Made by a program: the position numbers and the translations under genes. A stretch of DNA of 64,000 nucleotides from Azorinus chamasolen (Eukaryota; Mollusca; Bivalvia; Cardiida; Solecurtidae), in the NCBI GenBank assembly GCA_963576725.1, contig OY755240.1, positions 60,016,633-60,080,632 of the forward strand, given 5' to 3'. Within the stretch, counting starts at the first letter, position 1. Each line of letters begins with the position of its first letter. Below the pieces are notes generated by a model that had not been told where the DNA came from, searched no databases, and was given only the letters and a program-made list of their open reading frames with translations. Shown in pieces: positions 47,153 through 57,285 of this stretch.

Positions 47153-47857
47153 TTAACCCATTCCCTCATATTGACGCCTATCAACGCCCTTGTAAAAGTT
47201 ATTGTTTAAAACCATTGTAACTAGAAAATTGTGTCTGTAAGACACAGTGATGCCCCCGTGTAGGTGCTTGCCTAGCTGTAAGTAAAACTTCAAAGTCATT
47301 TGACCTTGACCTTGGGCTTGTGGGCAGCATGGGCTGGGTGTGCAATGAAAGTATGGATTGTGTTTAATGTGCATATGCAATTCCATGGCAATAAGTACAG
47401 TGGTTAGGGAGATATAAGACAATGAAAAAACTGTGACAAAAAACTGCATGTAAATGTGACAACCAACTGCACGTAAAATTTCCAAGTCATTTGACCTCGA
47501 CCTTGGGCTTGCGGGCAGCATGTGTGGGATGCCAAATGATAGCACAGATGGTAATTGATGTGTATGTGAAGTTTCATGTGTATAAGTGTAGAAATTACTG
47601 ACTTATAACACTTGAAACACTGACAACCAACTGCACCTAAAAGCGTGACACACAGACAGACAGACGGACATGTGCAAAACATAATGCCCCCTGACTATCG
47701 TCAACGGGGGCATAATGAATAGAGCATTTGGTCCATAGGGCAAATGCTTCGTTTATCAGAATGGATTCAAAACAACAATCCTGAAATAAACCTTTTTGCT
47801 AATGTTCCTTTTAATAAAACCTGTCCAAAGAGGTTTGAGACTATGGGGGAATGGGTT
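47153..47857. mobile_element. TTAA MITE interrupted by a pearl/HINE-like element
   Basis: TTAACCCATTCCCTCATATT at the left and GGGGGAATGGGTTAG at the right. MITE body (ACCATTGTA / ATAGAGCATTTGG) is separated by the insertion at 47220-47713. Confidence 0.75.
47220..47713 (-). mobile_element. Pearl/HINE-like element nested in a TTAA MITE, variant
   Basis: Left hairpin GTGTCT-GTA-AGACAC (47231-47245), then GATGCCCCC; right end GGGGGCATAATG. Core units differ (CAAGTCATTTGACCTTGACC, GCAGCATG) from the 38.6-kb family. MITE sequence resumes on both sides. Confidence 0.72.
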
Positions 47858-47888
47858 AGGGAGCCCACTTGTTGTGCCAAGCACTTTA

Positions 47889-48131
47889 ACCCTTTCCCTG
47901 TTCTATGTTTTTTCTCAAATTTCAATACTGAATATTCATGGACAAAATAGTTATAAAGAAATATGGAAGATGGAACAATGTAGACATTTTAGAAAGCAAA
48001 GAAACAGATCTATCAAATTCTATTAGCAAACAGAGCAGACCCTGATCAGACGGCTCCTCTAGGAGCTGTCTGATCTGGGTTTTCTCTGTTTGCAAATGCG
48101 TGAAAACACGTTTATATGAGGGAAAGAGTTA
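47889..48131. mobile_element. TTAA MITE, CAGACGGCTCC hairpin type
   Basis: TTTAACCCTTTCCCTGTTC to GAGGGAAAGAGTTAA with hairpin GATCAGACGGCTCC/GGAGCTGTCTGATC. Very close to the copies at 40.8 and 54.1 kb. Confidence 0.8.
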
Positions 48132-49294
48132 AGAGATAATAATTTAATATAACTGTAAGCAAGTTGTGGCCACTAGAGTGTAGGCACTAATGATGTTCAT
48201 AACTGACAGCAAAACTGACACCGAAGGATCACAACAGCTTATCCATAGCATACCCTAGCTCAGGCTTGCTTAATTAGAATGGATTTTAAAATGTACTAAA
48301 TTAATAATTGATGCATAATTAAACTAGTTCTGTGCACAATTTTCTATGCAGGCTAGCTGCTAAAGAGCATTTGCTCCAGTGGGGAAAATGTATGGTGTAC
48401 CTCAGAAGTTTGAAGCTAATATGCATCTATGGTTGTAAATAATACTGCGCAAGCTGTATTTAGATCAAACTGGAGCTGAAATTTAAACTAGCTTTGCATA
48501 ATCCAGCTCAAAACTAGTAAATTGCAACCTTTCAGGGATATTGCATAAATCAAATAAGATTTTTATCTAGCCTGTCCTACATATTATTGAGTCCCTGCTG
48601 GATATACTTCAGTAGCAAATCAAAATGCCACAACATAAACTGCTCTGTTAGTGATGCAATGTTTACAAAGTTATTCCTATAAATCATCAGAAATGATTTA
48701 CTAATGTTAAATATTTCTATTACATCATTTATACTTTTACACCACAAATACGCTTCTCTATGCCTCTGAAAACAGTAAAGACCCAGATCAGACGGCTCCT
48801 GTAGGTGGCATCTCATCAGGGACTGCTATTTGCTTGTGTTATAGAGATATGACATGACTAAACATTTATGTGTGCAAGACCTATAACAAATTCATTTAAC
48901 TAATATTAATGACACCATCAATTTTACATCACTAATAATGTAGGAAAGGGTTAATGCTCTATATTAAATAAATTAATATCCTCAAAACTGTTCATAATCA
49001 GCTTTCATGTATTTATAAATTTTTGCATTATATAGAGTCACAAATGCTCATCTGTATATTAATACGGCAGTAAATCGGCATAATATATCATACAGTCTTA
49101 TTCTTAGAGTTATGACCCTTGGTCAAATATGAAATTCTTCTTTATTACATAAAGGCCACAGCCAAGGTTTAAGCTTTCCATGACAACTACAAGGCCAATG
49201 ATGACACCGATATCTGGACTTCTTCCTTCAAAACATGTCAGCAGAGTAAGATCACATGATTTAAATAAGCTATTCATTTAACATGTAGGTTTAT

Positions 49295-49928
49295 TTAACC
49301 CTTTCCTCCATAAATATGCCTTTCTACTCCTCTGTAAAAGTCGCCTGTTGAAACCATTTTGATAAATGTGGCATTTGCACCTATAGGAGCAAATGCTCTA
49401 TTTATCACAATGGTTCCAAACTACAAAATTCTAAAAAACAAAATGTGTTTGTGAAACACTATCCCCCCTCATATATTTGACCTCTGACCTTGAAGAATGA
49501 CCTTGACCTTGATGTGTCACCCCTCAAAATGTGCAGCCTCATGAGATACACAAGCATGCCAAATATCAAGTCTCTATCTCTACTGGTCCAAAAGTTATGG
49601 CCAATGTTAAAGTCGGTGATTTGACCCATATATTTGACCTCTGACCTTGAAGGATGACCTTGACATGTCACCCCTCAAAATGTGCGGCTTTATGAGATAC
49701 ATATGCATGCCAAATATCAATTCTCTATCTGTACTGGCTCAAAAGTTATGACCAATGTTGAAGTTGCTGACAAACAGACAAACGGACAGACAAGCAGACA
49801 GGGCAAACACAAATGCCCCCTGACTTTCGTCAATGGGCGCATAAAAATCCGTTTTTCTAGTTCATGCTTTTTTCGGGGTAGATTTATTCAAAGTGGTTGG
49901 ATCTAAACATTGCCTATAGGTGGATTAA
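49295..49928. mobile_element. TTAA MITE interrupted by a pearl/HINE-like element
   Basis: TTAACCCTTTCCTCC at the left, TAGGTGGATTAA at the right, hairpin GCATTTGCACC/GGAGCAAATGC in the left half. The insertion is at 49438-49848. Confidence 0.75.
49438..49848 (-). mobile_element. Pearl/HINE-like element nested in a TTAA MITE
   Basis: Same ends as the 38.6-kb copy (GTGTTT-GTG-AAACAC at 49445-49459, TATCCCCCC; right GGGCGCATA) with two to three core units. Both halves of a TTAA MITE flank it, so it inserted into the MITE. Confidence 0.75.
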
Positions 49929-50012
49929 TGGTTTAGACTGATGCAAATGAAATGAAACAACAGCAAATATAGGCATTACGAACATAGGTTGGTCATTTAG
50001 AGGAAATCCTAC

Positions 50013-50450
50013 CTGTATGATTTTCCCTTTCACGCTGTTCCTCTGCTTCACAGGAGATCCAAGGGCAGCAGCAATTGTCACTACAGGAGCAGCTGGTGGG
50101 TGAACAATTGTCTCGCAGGCTTTGCGTTGATCGTCGTTGACGTCAATCCCACCAGCTAAGAATACCTTTGTGGCTCTTGTAGCCACCAAGTAGGTGGGGT
50201 GTTCGTCCGTCTTAACGATAACTTCCCTTAGCATGACAACATTGTCAATCTTCAACATAGGGAATTTTGATGGATCATAGCATACCAGTCTGATTGACGT
50301 CTCCCTATCACAAATGGCTACGGTCAGGGCTTGTTTGCTGGAATCATCTGGCCCAGTGAAGGAAACAGGGTTTGCTGAGGCACAAACCCTGGCCCTTATG
50401 GACTGGCCATAAGGGCCACCTCCTTTTGTCAAAATGTTCTGTATGCTCAT
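50013..50450 (-). CDS. OB-fold (RPA-like) protein, first recognised exon
   Basis: Minus strand. The open frame begins directly after a splice acceptor (TGTTGCAG) with ATG AGC, so either the ATG at 50450 is the start with a spliced 5' UTR or a coding exon lies further upstream. It runs 146 codons to CAG/GTAGGA, phase 0. Visible features are a glycine-rich start (ILTKGGGPYGQSIRARV), an OB-like segment (LTVAICDRETSIRLVCYDP, then FPMLKIDNVVMLREVIVK) and a proline/alanine linker before SVKGKIIQ, which flows into the next exon. Codon use and splice sites look like a genuine gene. The two introns (about 4.0 and 2.3 kb) hold MITEs and pearl/HINE-like elements. Confidence 0.75.
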
Positions 50451-50645
50451 CTGCAACAGTAAAGAACATTGTTTTTTAAGATCTGTTATTTAAAATATGA
50501 TGCATGGTATATTGATAACCCATTACCTTACATGTATATTTACTCATTTTTGATTCAGTCTCTATGAAATAACGTACTTGAGTGAATAAGTTAATCGAAT
50601 AAAAGAAAGTTCCACATCTTTGTAACTCTGAAATCATTGCAAAAC

Positions 50646-50892
50646 CTAACCTTTCCCCTGTTCTCTGTTTAATCCAAATTTCAATACCTACAGAATATTA
50701 ATAGACAATATAGTTATAATGAAATATGGAAGATGACATTGAAGCCATTTTTGAAACTTAAGAAAGAGATATAACCAATTCCATTAGTAAACAGAGCAGA
50801 CCCATATCAGATACCTTCTATCGGAGACATCTGATCAGGGTCTATGCTGTTTGCAAATGTGCAAAAACATGTAGATGAGGGAAAGGGTTAAC
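50646..50892. mobile_element. TTAA MITE, hairpin type, diverged
   Basis: CCTAACCTTTCCCCTGTTC to GAGGGAAAGGGTTAA with arms AAACAGAGCAGACCCATATC and ATCTGATCAGGGTCTATGC. It sits just upstream (on the minus strand) of the first recognised OB-fold exon. Confidence 0.75.
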
Positions 50893-51577
50893 CCATCATG
50901 CCATAGTATAGAATTTAAACTATAGATGAAATTTCAATATGTACCGGTATATGCCGGGTCAACTCTGACATGGCATTTCGTACGGGAACTGCCTGATCTG
51001 AGTCTTCTTAGATGCAGTGCTAAGCGTTAAAAGACATGACATTGTGTATGAGCTGTATTTATTAAGGCCTCTTTTAGCTTATGTTGTGCCGTAGCACCTT
51101 GTAGTTCAAGGTCTTTCCTTCTATTATTCTTTTATTTGCCAAAGCAATTGTAAATTTATCTCTGTGAATTGGTTGCAGATCATGAAAATGTAAGTTTTAT
51201 TTGTCTTGTGGTGCAGTACTTCAGCTCCAGATAAATAAATTCTGGTTACATGATTTATGAAAATTGCATGCCTGAATGGGAAATATCTAGGAGCTAATAT
51301 CATAAATGGCAGTTGTTACTGTGTCCAAATAGGACTTTACAAGCCATGAATTATATAACAACAGTTTATTTACATAAATCTATTTAGTTCTGCATGTACA
51401 ATAAATTTCTGAAGACTACAAATGTAATGAATTGTAAACTTTGGCAAACATATCTACATCAAAGATACCCATTCATTATATACATTCCAAAAACACAGGC
51501 CTACAATCAGAAAAGTATACATTCCAAGGTGCCATATCTTCCGAGACAGTCTATAGGCAAATTACAATAAATATGAT

Positions 51578-52224
51578 CTAAGCAAGTCTGTAGTCTGTAG
51601 TCACAGTGTTTACCAGCTGCTTACATCCCAGGCTGTTATGAAAAAGCTGTGCAATAGCTCTATTCTGTGTATACCCATAGTTGAAGTCACCCATTAAAAT
51701 AGCTAGGGTTGCTGTACTGAACTCTCTTGCCACAGTCACACGGATGGTTGTAATGAAATCCACAAAATTTGATAGACTAGAACACTTTGGCAGGCAGTAA
51801 CAAAATCCAATTACTATTTCACTGCCTAGTCCTAGCAATGCACATTCAAAACCAGAGCATGTGAAGCAATGAATTTTTTTGATATTGAGGTTTTCCTTGA
51901 CATAAATAGCTAACCCATGAGGAGTCTGATCATATGAAGATGCACAGTGTCTGAAACCTGTTATCTTGTAGATATCATCAATGGGCAAGACAATCTGGTT
52001 TCTGCAAACCCAATTATGTCTGAATGCAGCATGTTGTGCTCATTGCTAATATCAAGGATATGTTTTCTCAGAGATCTGCAGTTCTGAAAACAGAATGTTT
52101 TTATATTTATGCTTGACTGAGACAAAGCTGGCAATAAGTCTGGTAAACATCTCAGAGTTGTTTCAATGTCAGTACCAATTATGGCAATATATATAGAATA
52201 GGGTGAATCTCTGTTTGTAAACAA
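51578..52224 (-). pseudogene. APE/EEP-type endonuclease fragment, frameshifted
   Basis: Minus strand, in two frames that meet near 51970. The upstream part has FCFQNCRSLRKHILDISNEH and DIIGFAETRL, the N-R/S-L and E-T-x-L (catalytic Glu) motifs of endonuclease/exonuclease/phosphatase (EEP) domains. The second frame has HGLAIYVKENL, MGDFNYG (the G-D-F-N active-site motif) and QLVNTVTTDYRLA, where the family expects T-T-D/x-x-S-x-I-D. Such domains occur in non-LTR retrotransposons and as the C-terminal EN of Helentron Rep/helicase proteins. The N-terminal wording looks closer to the Helentron/PIF1-linked type, from memory of that family. It lies 1.1 kb upstream of the OB-fold gene on the same strand. 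No RT follows, which disfavours a simple LINE. Confidence 0.68.
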
Positions 52225-52749
52225 ACCCGCCGATTTCGCGCATGCCCAGTTAACTGGTGGGCAAAAACACCAATAACGACCTAAGTATCCCTATGTAAAG
52301 GCTAGGCAACAATTAGCCTACACATCATTTAATGACTGTGTTGGTTTTGAATTGTTGATTTCTGTACATTTACTGTATCCTCTGACTATAATGACAATTA
52401 TGTTTTAGTTTGTAAGGATAGATACAACAAGAAGCTTGAATAAATCGGCCCTGTAAACTACCAGCTGAACTTTGAAAAAACACACACACAAAAAAACCCC
52501 AATCCCTTGATCTGGCCTTTCTTTGAAATGGGAGACATTCTTATATATTAGTTGGACAGCAGCCTGATATGTCGAATAATTTAGACCAACAGTATTTAAA
52601 ATTTTAATTCTCGTTTTATTTCAATAAGATCTAGATATTAAGTTATACAGTCTCATGTCGTTCATTCGTGTGTTGTAAAATGTTTTTCTGGCTACTGTAC
52701 AGTACCGTAGCAGATCTAAGTTCTATTGTTCGGGAAGCTGTTTAACAAA

Positions 52750-53025
52750 TCATAATTTTAGACAATTGGCACATAGTTTGGTAGTTGTCACAATAGAAGC
52801 ATTCCTGTTACTTAATAGTTCATAACTTTGTTGATAAGACAGTGTGTGATAGATGGCAGTTCCGTGATCGCTGACCCTTGTCCCCTGCTGAGAAATTAGG
52901 GGATTTACTGACCATCTGGCACCTTTGATCGTTACTGTTTTCCTACGTCTAGTAAGTAAATTAGCAGTATTTCGGCTGAGTAAGTAATGTAATAATATAG
53001 TCTCCAGCTGTCTAACACAATTCAT
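52750..53025 (-). CDS. Unrecognised 91-residue ORF
   Basis: Minus strand ORF with an ATG in good context (A at -3). The protein starts MNCVRQLETILLHYLLSRN, has a basic stretch LLTRRRKTVTIKGARW, and ends TTTKLCANCLKL with a C-x-x-C. The composition looks protein-like rather than random, and it lies on the same strand as the EEP fragment and OB-fold gene, within the 18.4-kb interval that splits the Naiad. I do not recognise a family. It could be the 5' ORF or an exon of the same element or gene. Confidence 0.35.
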   Translation of the reverse strand: MNCVRQLETILLHYLLSRNTANLLTRRRKTVTIKGARWSVNPLISQQGTRVSDHGTAIYHTLSYQQSYELLSNRNASIVTTTKLCANCLKL

Positions 53026-53270
53026 TTTTAGTATTCAAAACAAATAGTGTGTATTGTTAGAATCTTTGAATGCGGTGAATAAAAGTACTGACATTTGCAA
53101 AATGTAGACCCAGACAATATATATAGCTAAACAAGCAACCATCTGACCAGGGTCTTCACTGTTTATTATTCAAAATCATATAGCAAATTTAAGTCTTATT
53201 ATATAATGAATGGGATCTGCAGTTAAACTGTGACGGGTCATTCCACCTTAAAATTTAAGCATTCAAAGAT

Positions 53271-53492
53271 GTAACCCTTTCTCTAATATAAACGTGTGTT
53301 CGTGTATTTGCAAACAGCGTAGACCCAGATCATACTGGGTCTGCTCTGTTTATTTATGAAATTGTAATAGGTCCGAATCTACAGTTTCTACCAACAAAAC
53401 AATCCTGTCTACAAATGTCATTAGAAACATTAGCTTATAAATAGTCATGATATCATTATTTCTTACACGAATACTGAGCAGGGAAAGGGTTT
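53271..53492. mobile_element. TTAA-type MITE, longer right arm
   Basis: GTAACCCTTTCTCTAAT to GCAGGGAAAGGGTTTG. The hairpin is shortened (AGACCCAGATCATACTGGGT). It shares TACAGTTTCTACCA and ATCATTATTTCTTACACGAA with the copy at 18.2-18.46 kb. Confidence 0.65.
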
Positions 53493-55460
53493 GTGTATTT
53501 TACCAATATTTAACTTTTTCTGATTATAATTTTGTACTGTGCATTACCCATGCTTTGAAAAGCTTATATCTTTCAATTCCACAGGTTGTCATGTTAAACT
53601 GTTGTTATTTTTGTTACATAGCCGGCAAATAGTTTATTGTAGATCTGTCGTGTTATTTGTTGTACAACCGACTCCAAATAAAGACGTTTGTATCGTGTAA
53701 ATTCATCTTCCAGAATCAATTTTCGGTTCATGTTTATACACGTACTATCGATGTAATTATCATCAATGATTGCACCATAATAGTTTTTTATTAATTTTAA
53801 CAGAAGTTTTCAAAGTGCTGTCAATGTTTCTGTTATTGTTTACATATCAGCTGTCAGTCTTTTTGCCCACCAAGCTTTTCTCGGCTAAGATAACAGGTGC
53901 GCGTGACGTCACGGCGATTCGCCCTATATGGAGATAGATGATAGCTAGTTATGTATCAGACTGCATAGTAGAAGTTAGCTGCAGGGTAGTACAGAGACTT
54001 ATAAAGCCAGCATCCCTCATACATTCACCAAATCCGAGAAGCCGATACAAAACATTCAACTTTCCACGATTAACCCTTTCCCTGTTCTGTATTTAGTCCA
54101 GCTTTCAATACCTACTGAATATTCATTAACAAAATGGTTATAAAGAAATAGGGAAGGTGGAGCATTGTAGACATTTTAGAAAGCAAAGAAACAGATCTTT
54201 GAAATTCTATTAGCAAACAGAGCAGACCCTGGTCAGATGGCTCCTCTAGGAGCCATCTGATCTGGGTCTACTCTGTTTACAAATGCGTGAAAACACGTTT
54301 ATGTGAGGGAAAGGGTTAACAACTTGCTAGACCGGAAAAGCATTTATCAATTCAATAAAAACAGCATCCCTCGTTCACCAAATCTGAGTAGCTGATACAC
54401 AACATTCAATCTTCTACGATTAATAACTTACTAAAACATGTTTAACCTTTAGAAGCACAAATGTGTAATGATCGCTATCTGAATACCCCATGGTACCGCC
54501 CACCATTATCAGCGCCATCTACACACTGGACATTTTGCCTACCCAATCATACAAACTGGGCGAAATGGAGGGGGACGGTTAAACCTTCATTTAAAAAGCA
54601 CACGAGGACACGTAAATTCTTTGTCTATACAAAACAATATGCCCGCACTGACTCAAGGCTTTAGCCTTTACGAACTACATCCCTGTATAAGTTGACTACA
54701 CACCTGACACGCTTTAAGCGGGGATTCGTGTCAACCATCCATAGAACTTACACAATTTCTAATAAGTTCTTATTTCGAAACGTAAAATACGACTATTTTA
54801 CAAGTACATGTACTTTATTTCATTACATACTGGATAAGTAACGAAACAAAGGCGACTACGAACTGATTTCAATAAATGGTTACTTACTGCGTAGTTTAGA
54901 TGGCTCTTCGTGTAAACAAGATGGCGACTTCTGGAAAATGTGCGCGTAGAAATATTATCAACAGCCTTCAAATCGAATTTAAAAAAAACGCGAAGTATTA
55001 ATGTATTTCAATCAGTTGAATGCAAAATATTGCAAAATGACGCCGAGTATACTTTTATGGATGAAATAATGTTCAATTATTTGATATTCACAGGATAGTT
55101 TGGGAACTATTTTACAACGCGAGCGAATAATAATTATACCAAAAATCGAAGAGACGTCAAATGGTATTAAGGTCACATTTACATATATGTAAATTAAACT
55201 TCTATTTGACTGCGTATAAATAACAATTACCAAAAGTATATATATAACCTTAACAAAAATCGCAAAATCCTTCATGAGTGTGCATCTAAGTCATGCAGAA
55301 TATCGGAAATTAAATCAAAAGCCAAGAAGGCTAAAATTATTTGTAATTGTGGCGAGAGTTCAGAACTATATAACAACGCGATAGAAAAATAATTATACCA
55401 AAAAACGAGGTGTGTTAAACAGGCACTAGAGCTCGAAAGTGTGGTAACACTGGGTGGGCT
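53493..55460. other. 5' flank of the minus-strand coding region
   Basis: Contains a CRE-like GTGACGTCAC (53903-53912) in a GC-rich spot, the TTAA MITE at 54072, AAGATGGCGACTTCTGG (54919) resembling a YY1-type start region, and a diverged direct repeat (55096-55150 and 55363-55415, sharing AATAATTATACCAAAAA). No domain recognised. Confidence 0.45.
54072..54320. mobile_element. TTAA MITE, CAGACGGCTCC type, between direct repeats
   Basis: TTAACCCTTTCCCTGTTCTG to GTGAGGGAAAGGGTTAA. The flanks CAGCATCCCTC...CACGATTAAC (54008-54074) and a diverged copy (54362-54428) form a longer direct repeat around it, more than a 4-bp target duplication. Confidence 0.8.
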
Positions 55461-55472
55461 ATCGCCCCCCCC
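55461..55472 (-). repeat. Right inverted repeat of the 18.4-kb interval
   Basis: ATCGCCCCCCCC, followed by a run of A and, from 55480, the Naiad RT. Identity with the left repeat does not extend beyond these 12 bases. Confidence 0.55.
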
Positions 55473-55479
55473 AAAAAAA

Positions 55480-56766
55480 ACCCCATATAAAGCGCGTTTC
55501 ATTGCAAATTCTAGTTCATGTACAACTACTAAATTGTCTATACTTTTGACTTCTTGTTTAACGAAGGTAAAGGAACATGTAAAATTTTACTGTGATAAGA
55601 CTTATGAAAATTCTGGAATAAATCTCTTCTGGTCTATTAAGAACTCTTCAGAAGTCTTAAACAAACTTAAGAACAAAAGGTATCTTGCATCCACTGTAAG
55701 CACGTACGATTTTTCTACTCTGTACACAACTCTTTCTCATATTTTAATTAAGGATAAGCTTACTAACTTGATCCAGAAAGTATTTGCCCGAGAAAAAACA
55801 TCATTCTTGGCATGTAATGCTGAAAAAGCTTTCTTTACTGACGAGCAAATGAAATATTACACCAATTGGACTTGCTCAGAAGTTTGCGAAGCACTAACCT
55901 TTCTTTTGGATAACATATTTGTACGTTATGGGAATGCTATATACCGTCAGGTAATTGGTATTCCCATGGGTACGAATTGTGCACCACTTGTCGCAGATTT
56001 GTTTTTGTACTGCTATGAGAGAGATTTCATGTTGAGTTTGAATCCTCAATCACAAGAAGATGTTATAAAAGCCTTCAATGAAACTTGTCGATATTTGGAT
56101 GATATTTTTAACTTAGATAACCCTTTCTTTGATGCTCTGATTCCTACAATTTATCCTAAAGAACTCAAATTGAATAAAGCTAAGCCGTCCGACAATTATG
56201 CAGCGTTTCTTGACCTAAACCTTAAAATTAATAATGGAATGATTTCTTCTAAAATATATGACAAAAGAGATGATTTTGATTTTAATATTGTAAATTTTCC
56301 TCATCTTGACGGGGATGTTCCCCGTGCTCCATCTTACGGGGCTTATATATCTCAACTTATTCGTTTTGCTAGAGCTTGTTCATCTATTGACGATTTTAAC
56401 AGTCGATATCTCATTTTAACTGAAAAACTGCTTAAACAAGGATATAGATACCATAAACTAAGAAAAACTTTCTCTAAATTTTACTATCGAAATCTCTCGC
56501 TTATTGGCAAGTACAAATGTAATCTCAAGGTACTTTTGCGACACGGTATTTCACATCCTGAATTTTATGGTGATGTGATTTACAAACTTCGTAAAATTAT
56601 TGGACATACCCATTTTCTCACTTTGTTCATCAAATATATAAAACAATTCATTAAAAAGGGATATGATCCTGTATTACTACAACATACTGCATGTTTGGTT
56701 GTGAACCCTTTTACAGTTGGCAATCACGCTGGCCTCTTTGCATGTACGCCGACAAGAAAGGTTTAG
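55480..56766 (+). mobile_element. Naiad RT C-terminal half, intact frame
   Basis: About 428 codons without a stop, beginning TPYKARFIANSSS, which is the continuation of the LPKLHK that ends at 37035. RT motifs in order: STYDFSTLYTTL (motif A Asp), GIPMGTNCAPLVAD (motif B), RYLDDIFNL (motif C, Y-x-D-D), then the thumb (KIYDKRDDFDF, DGDVPR, RFARACSSIDDFNSR) and C-terminus HTACLVVNPFTV...FACTPTRKV with TAG. The first 13 codons of the open frame (from 55441) are not Naiad. RT of this clade makes cDNA for target-primed integration together with the GIY-YIG nuclease. No TGA occurs in this half; its cysteines are encoded normally. Confidence 0.9.
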
Positions 56767-57285
56767 TACTCTATGAAGGCGACCTCTTAAATCCAGAAAT
56801 GGAAGGAGAACGTCGGATATCTGTACTATTTCATTTTTGTCGTACCCTTTATTACTTTTCTACAGTTACTCTGTTTGCAGCTCAATCATTGAGTACACTA
56901 GCGATAGGTGGATACAGTATGTTCAATTAAATGTTTTTTTCTTATACATGCACTTTACCACTGTATTTGCTGTCGCGGTTGTTGTAGATTAGTCGGAGAG
57001 GGGATACGTTTATTTACACTGTTTGTCTTTTAGGATGGGGATGGAATAAGGGTGAGGTTGGGCGCCCATAAACCGGTTTAAACCCCCGGTGACTTTTGTC
57101 ACTGACCGTTCCAAGGCGGTACTTCCATCTTCCTCATATTGTATGTTTGTTTTGTCTTTGTGCGTCTCTTGTTGTTTTTTCTGCCTATGTACATTTGCTG
57201 TTTCCTTGTGTTGCTGTTCGGGCGAGTGTTTGTTCTGTATGTGGTGTTTCCTGCATGACTCATTTTTGTACTTCTATACTAAAGG
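56767..57285 (+). mobile_element. Naiad family A 3' UTR (reference copy)
   Basis: Follows the RT stop and ends near CATTTTTGTACTTCT. It contains a palindrome CTCAATCATTGAG, a conserved block with TAAACCGGTTTAAACC, a hairpin GGTGAC-TTTT-GTCACT, ACCG/CGGT pairing and a T-rich tail. Partial copies in both orientations recur through the window. A SECIS element would be expected here if the TGA codons are recoded; I could not assign one by eye. Confidence 0.8.

Larger units (their letters stand above)
37036..55479 (-). mobile_element. Candidate 18.4-kb insertion splitting the Naiad (Helentron-like?)
   Basis: Bounded by the two Naiad halves, whose protein sequence joins at adjacent codons (LPKLHK then TPYKARF). 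It contains minus-strand OB-fold and EEP coding sequence, the inverted repeat described above, and nested MITEs and pearl/HINE-like elements. RPA-like and EN domains are known cargo of Helentrons. A minus-oriented element should have its 3' hairpin at the left, where one is seen. No Rep or helicase domain was found, so the class is a hypothesis. Confidence 0.4.

Noticed and set aside
54921..55001. 26-codon ORF starting ATGGCGACTTCTGG
   Set aside because: Good start context but very short and no donor or homology recognised; kept only as a note in the flank entry.
57045..57125. SECIS element in the Naiad 3' UTR
   Set aside because: I tried GTGA/ATGA starts with opposing GA and apical AA but could not form a convincing long helix by eye; left as a test, not a feature.
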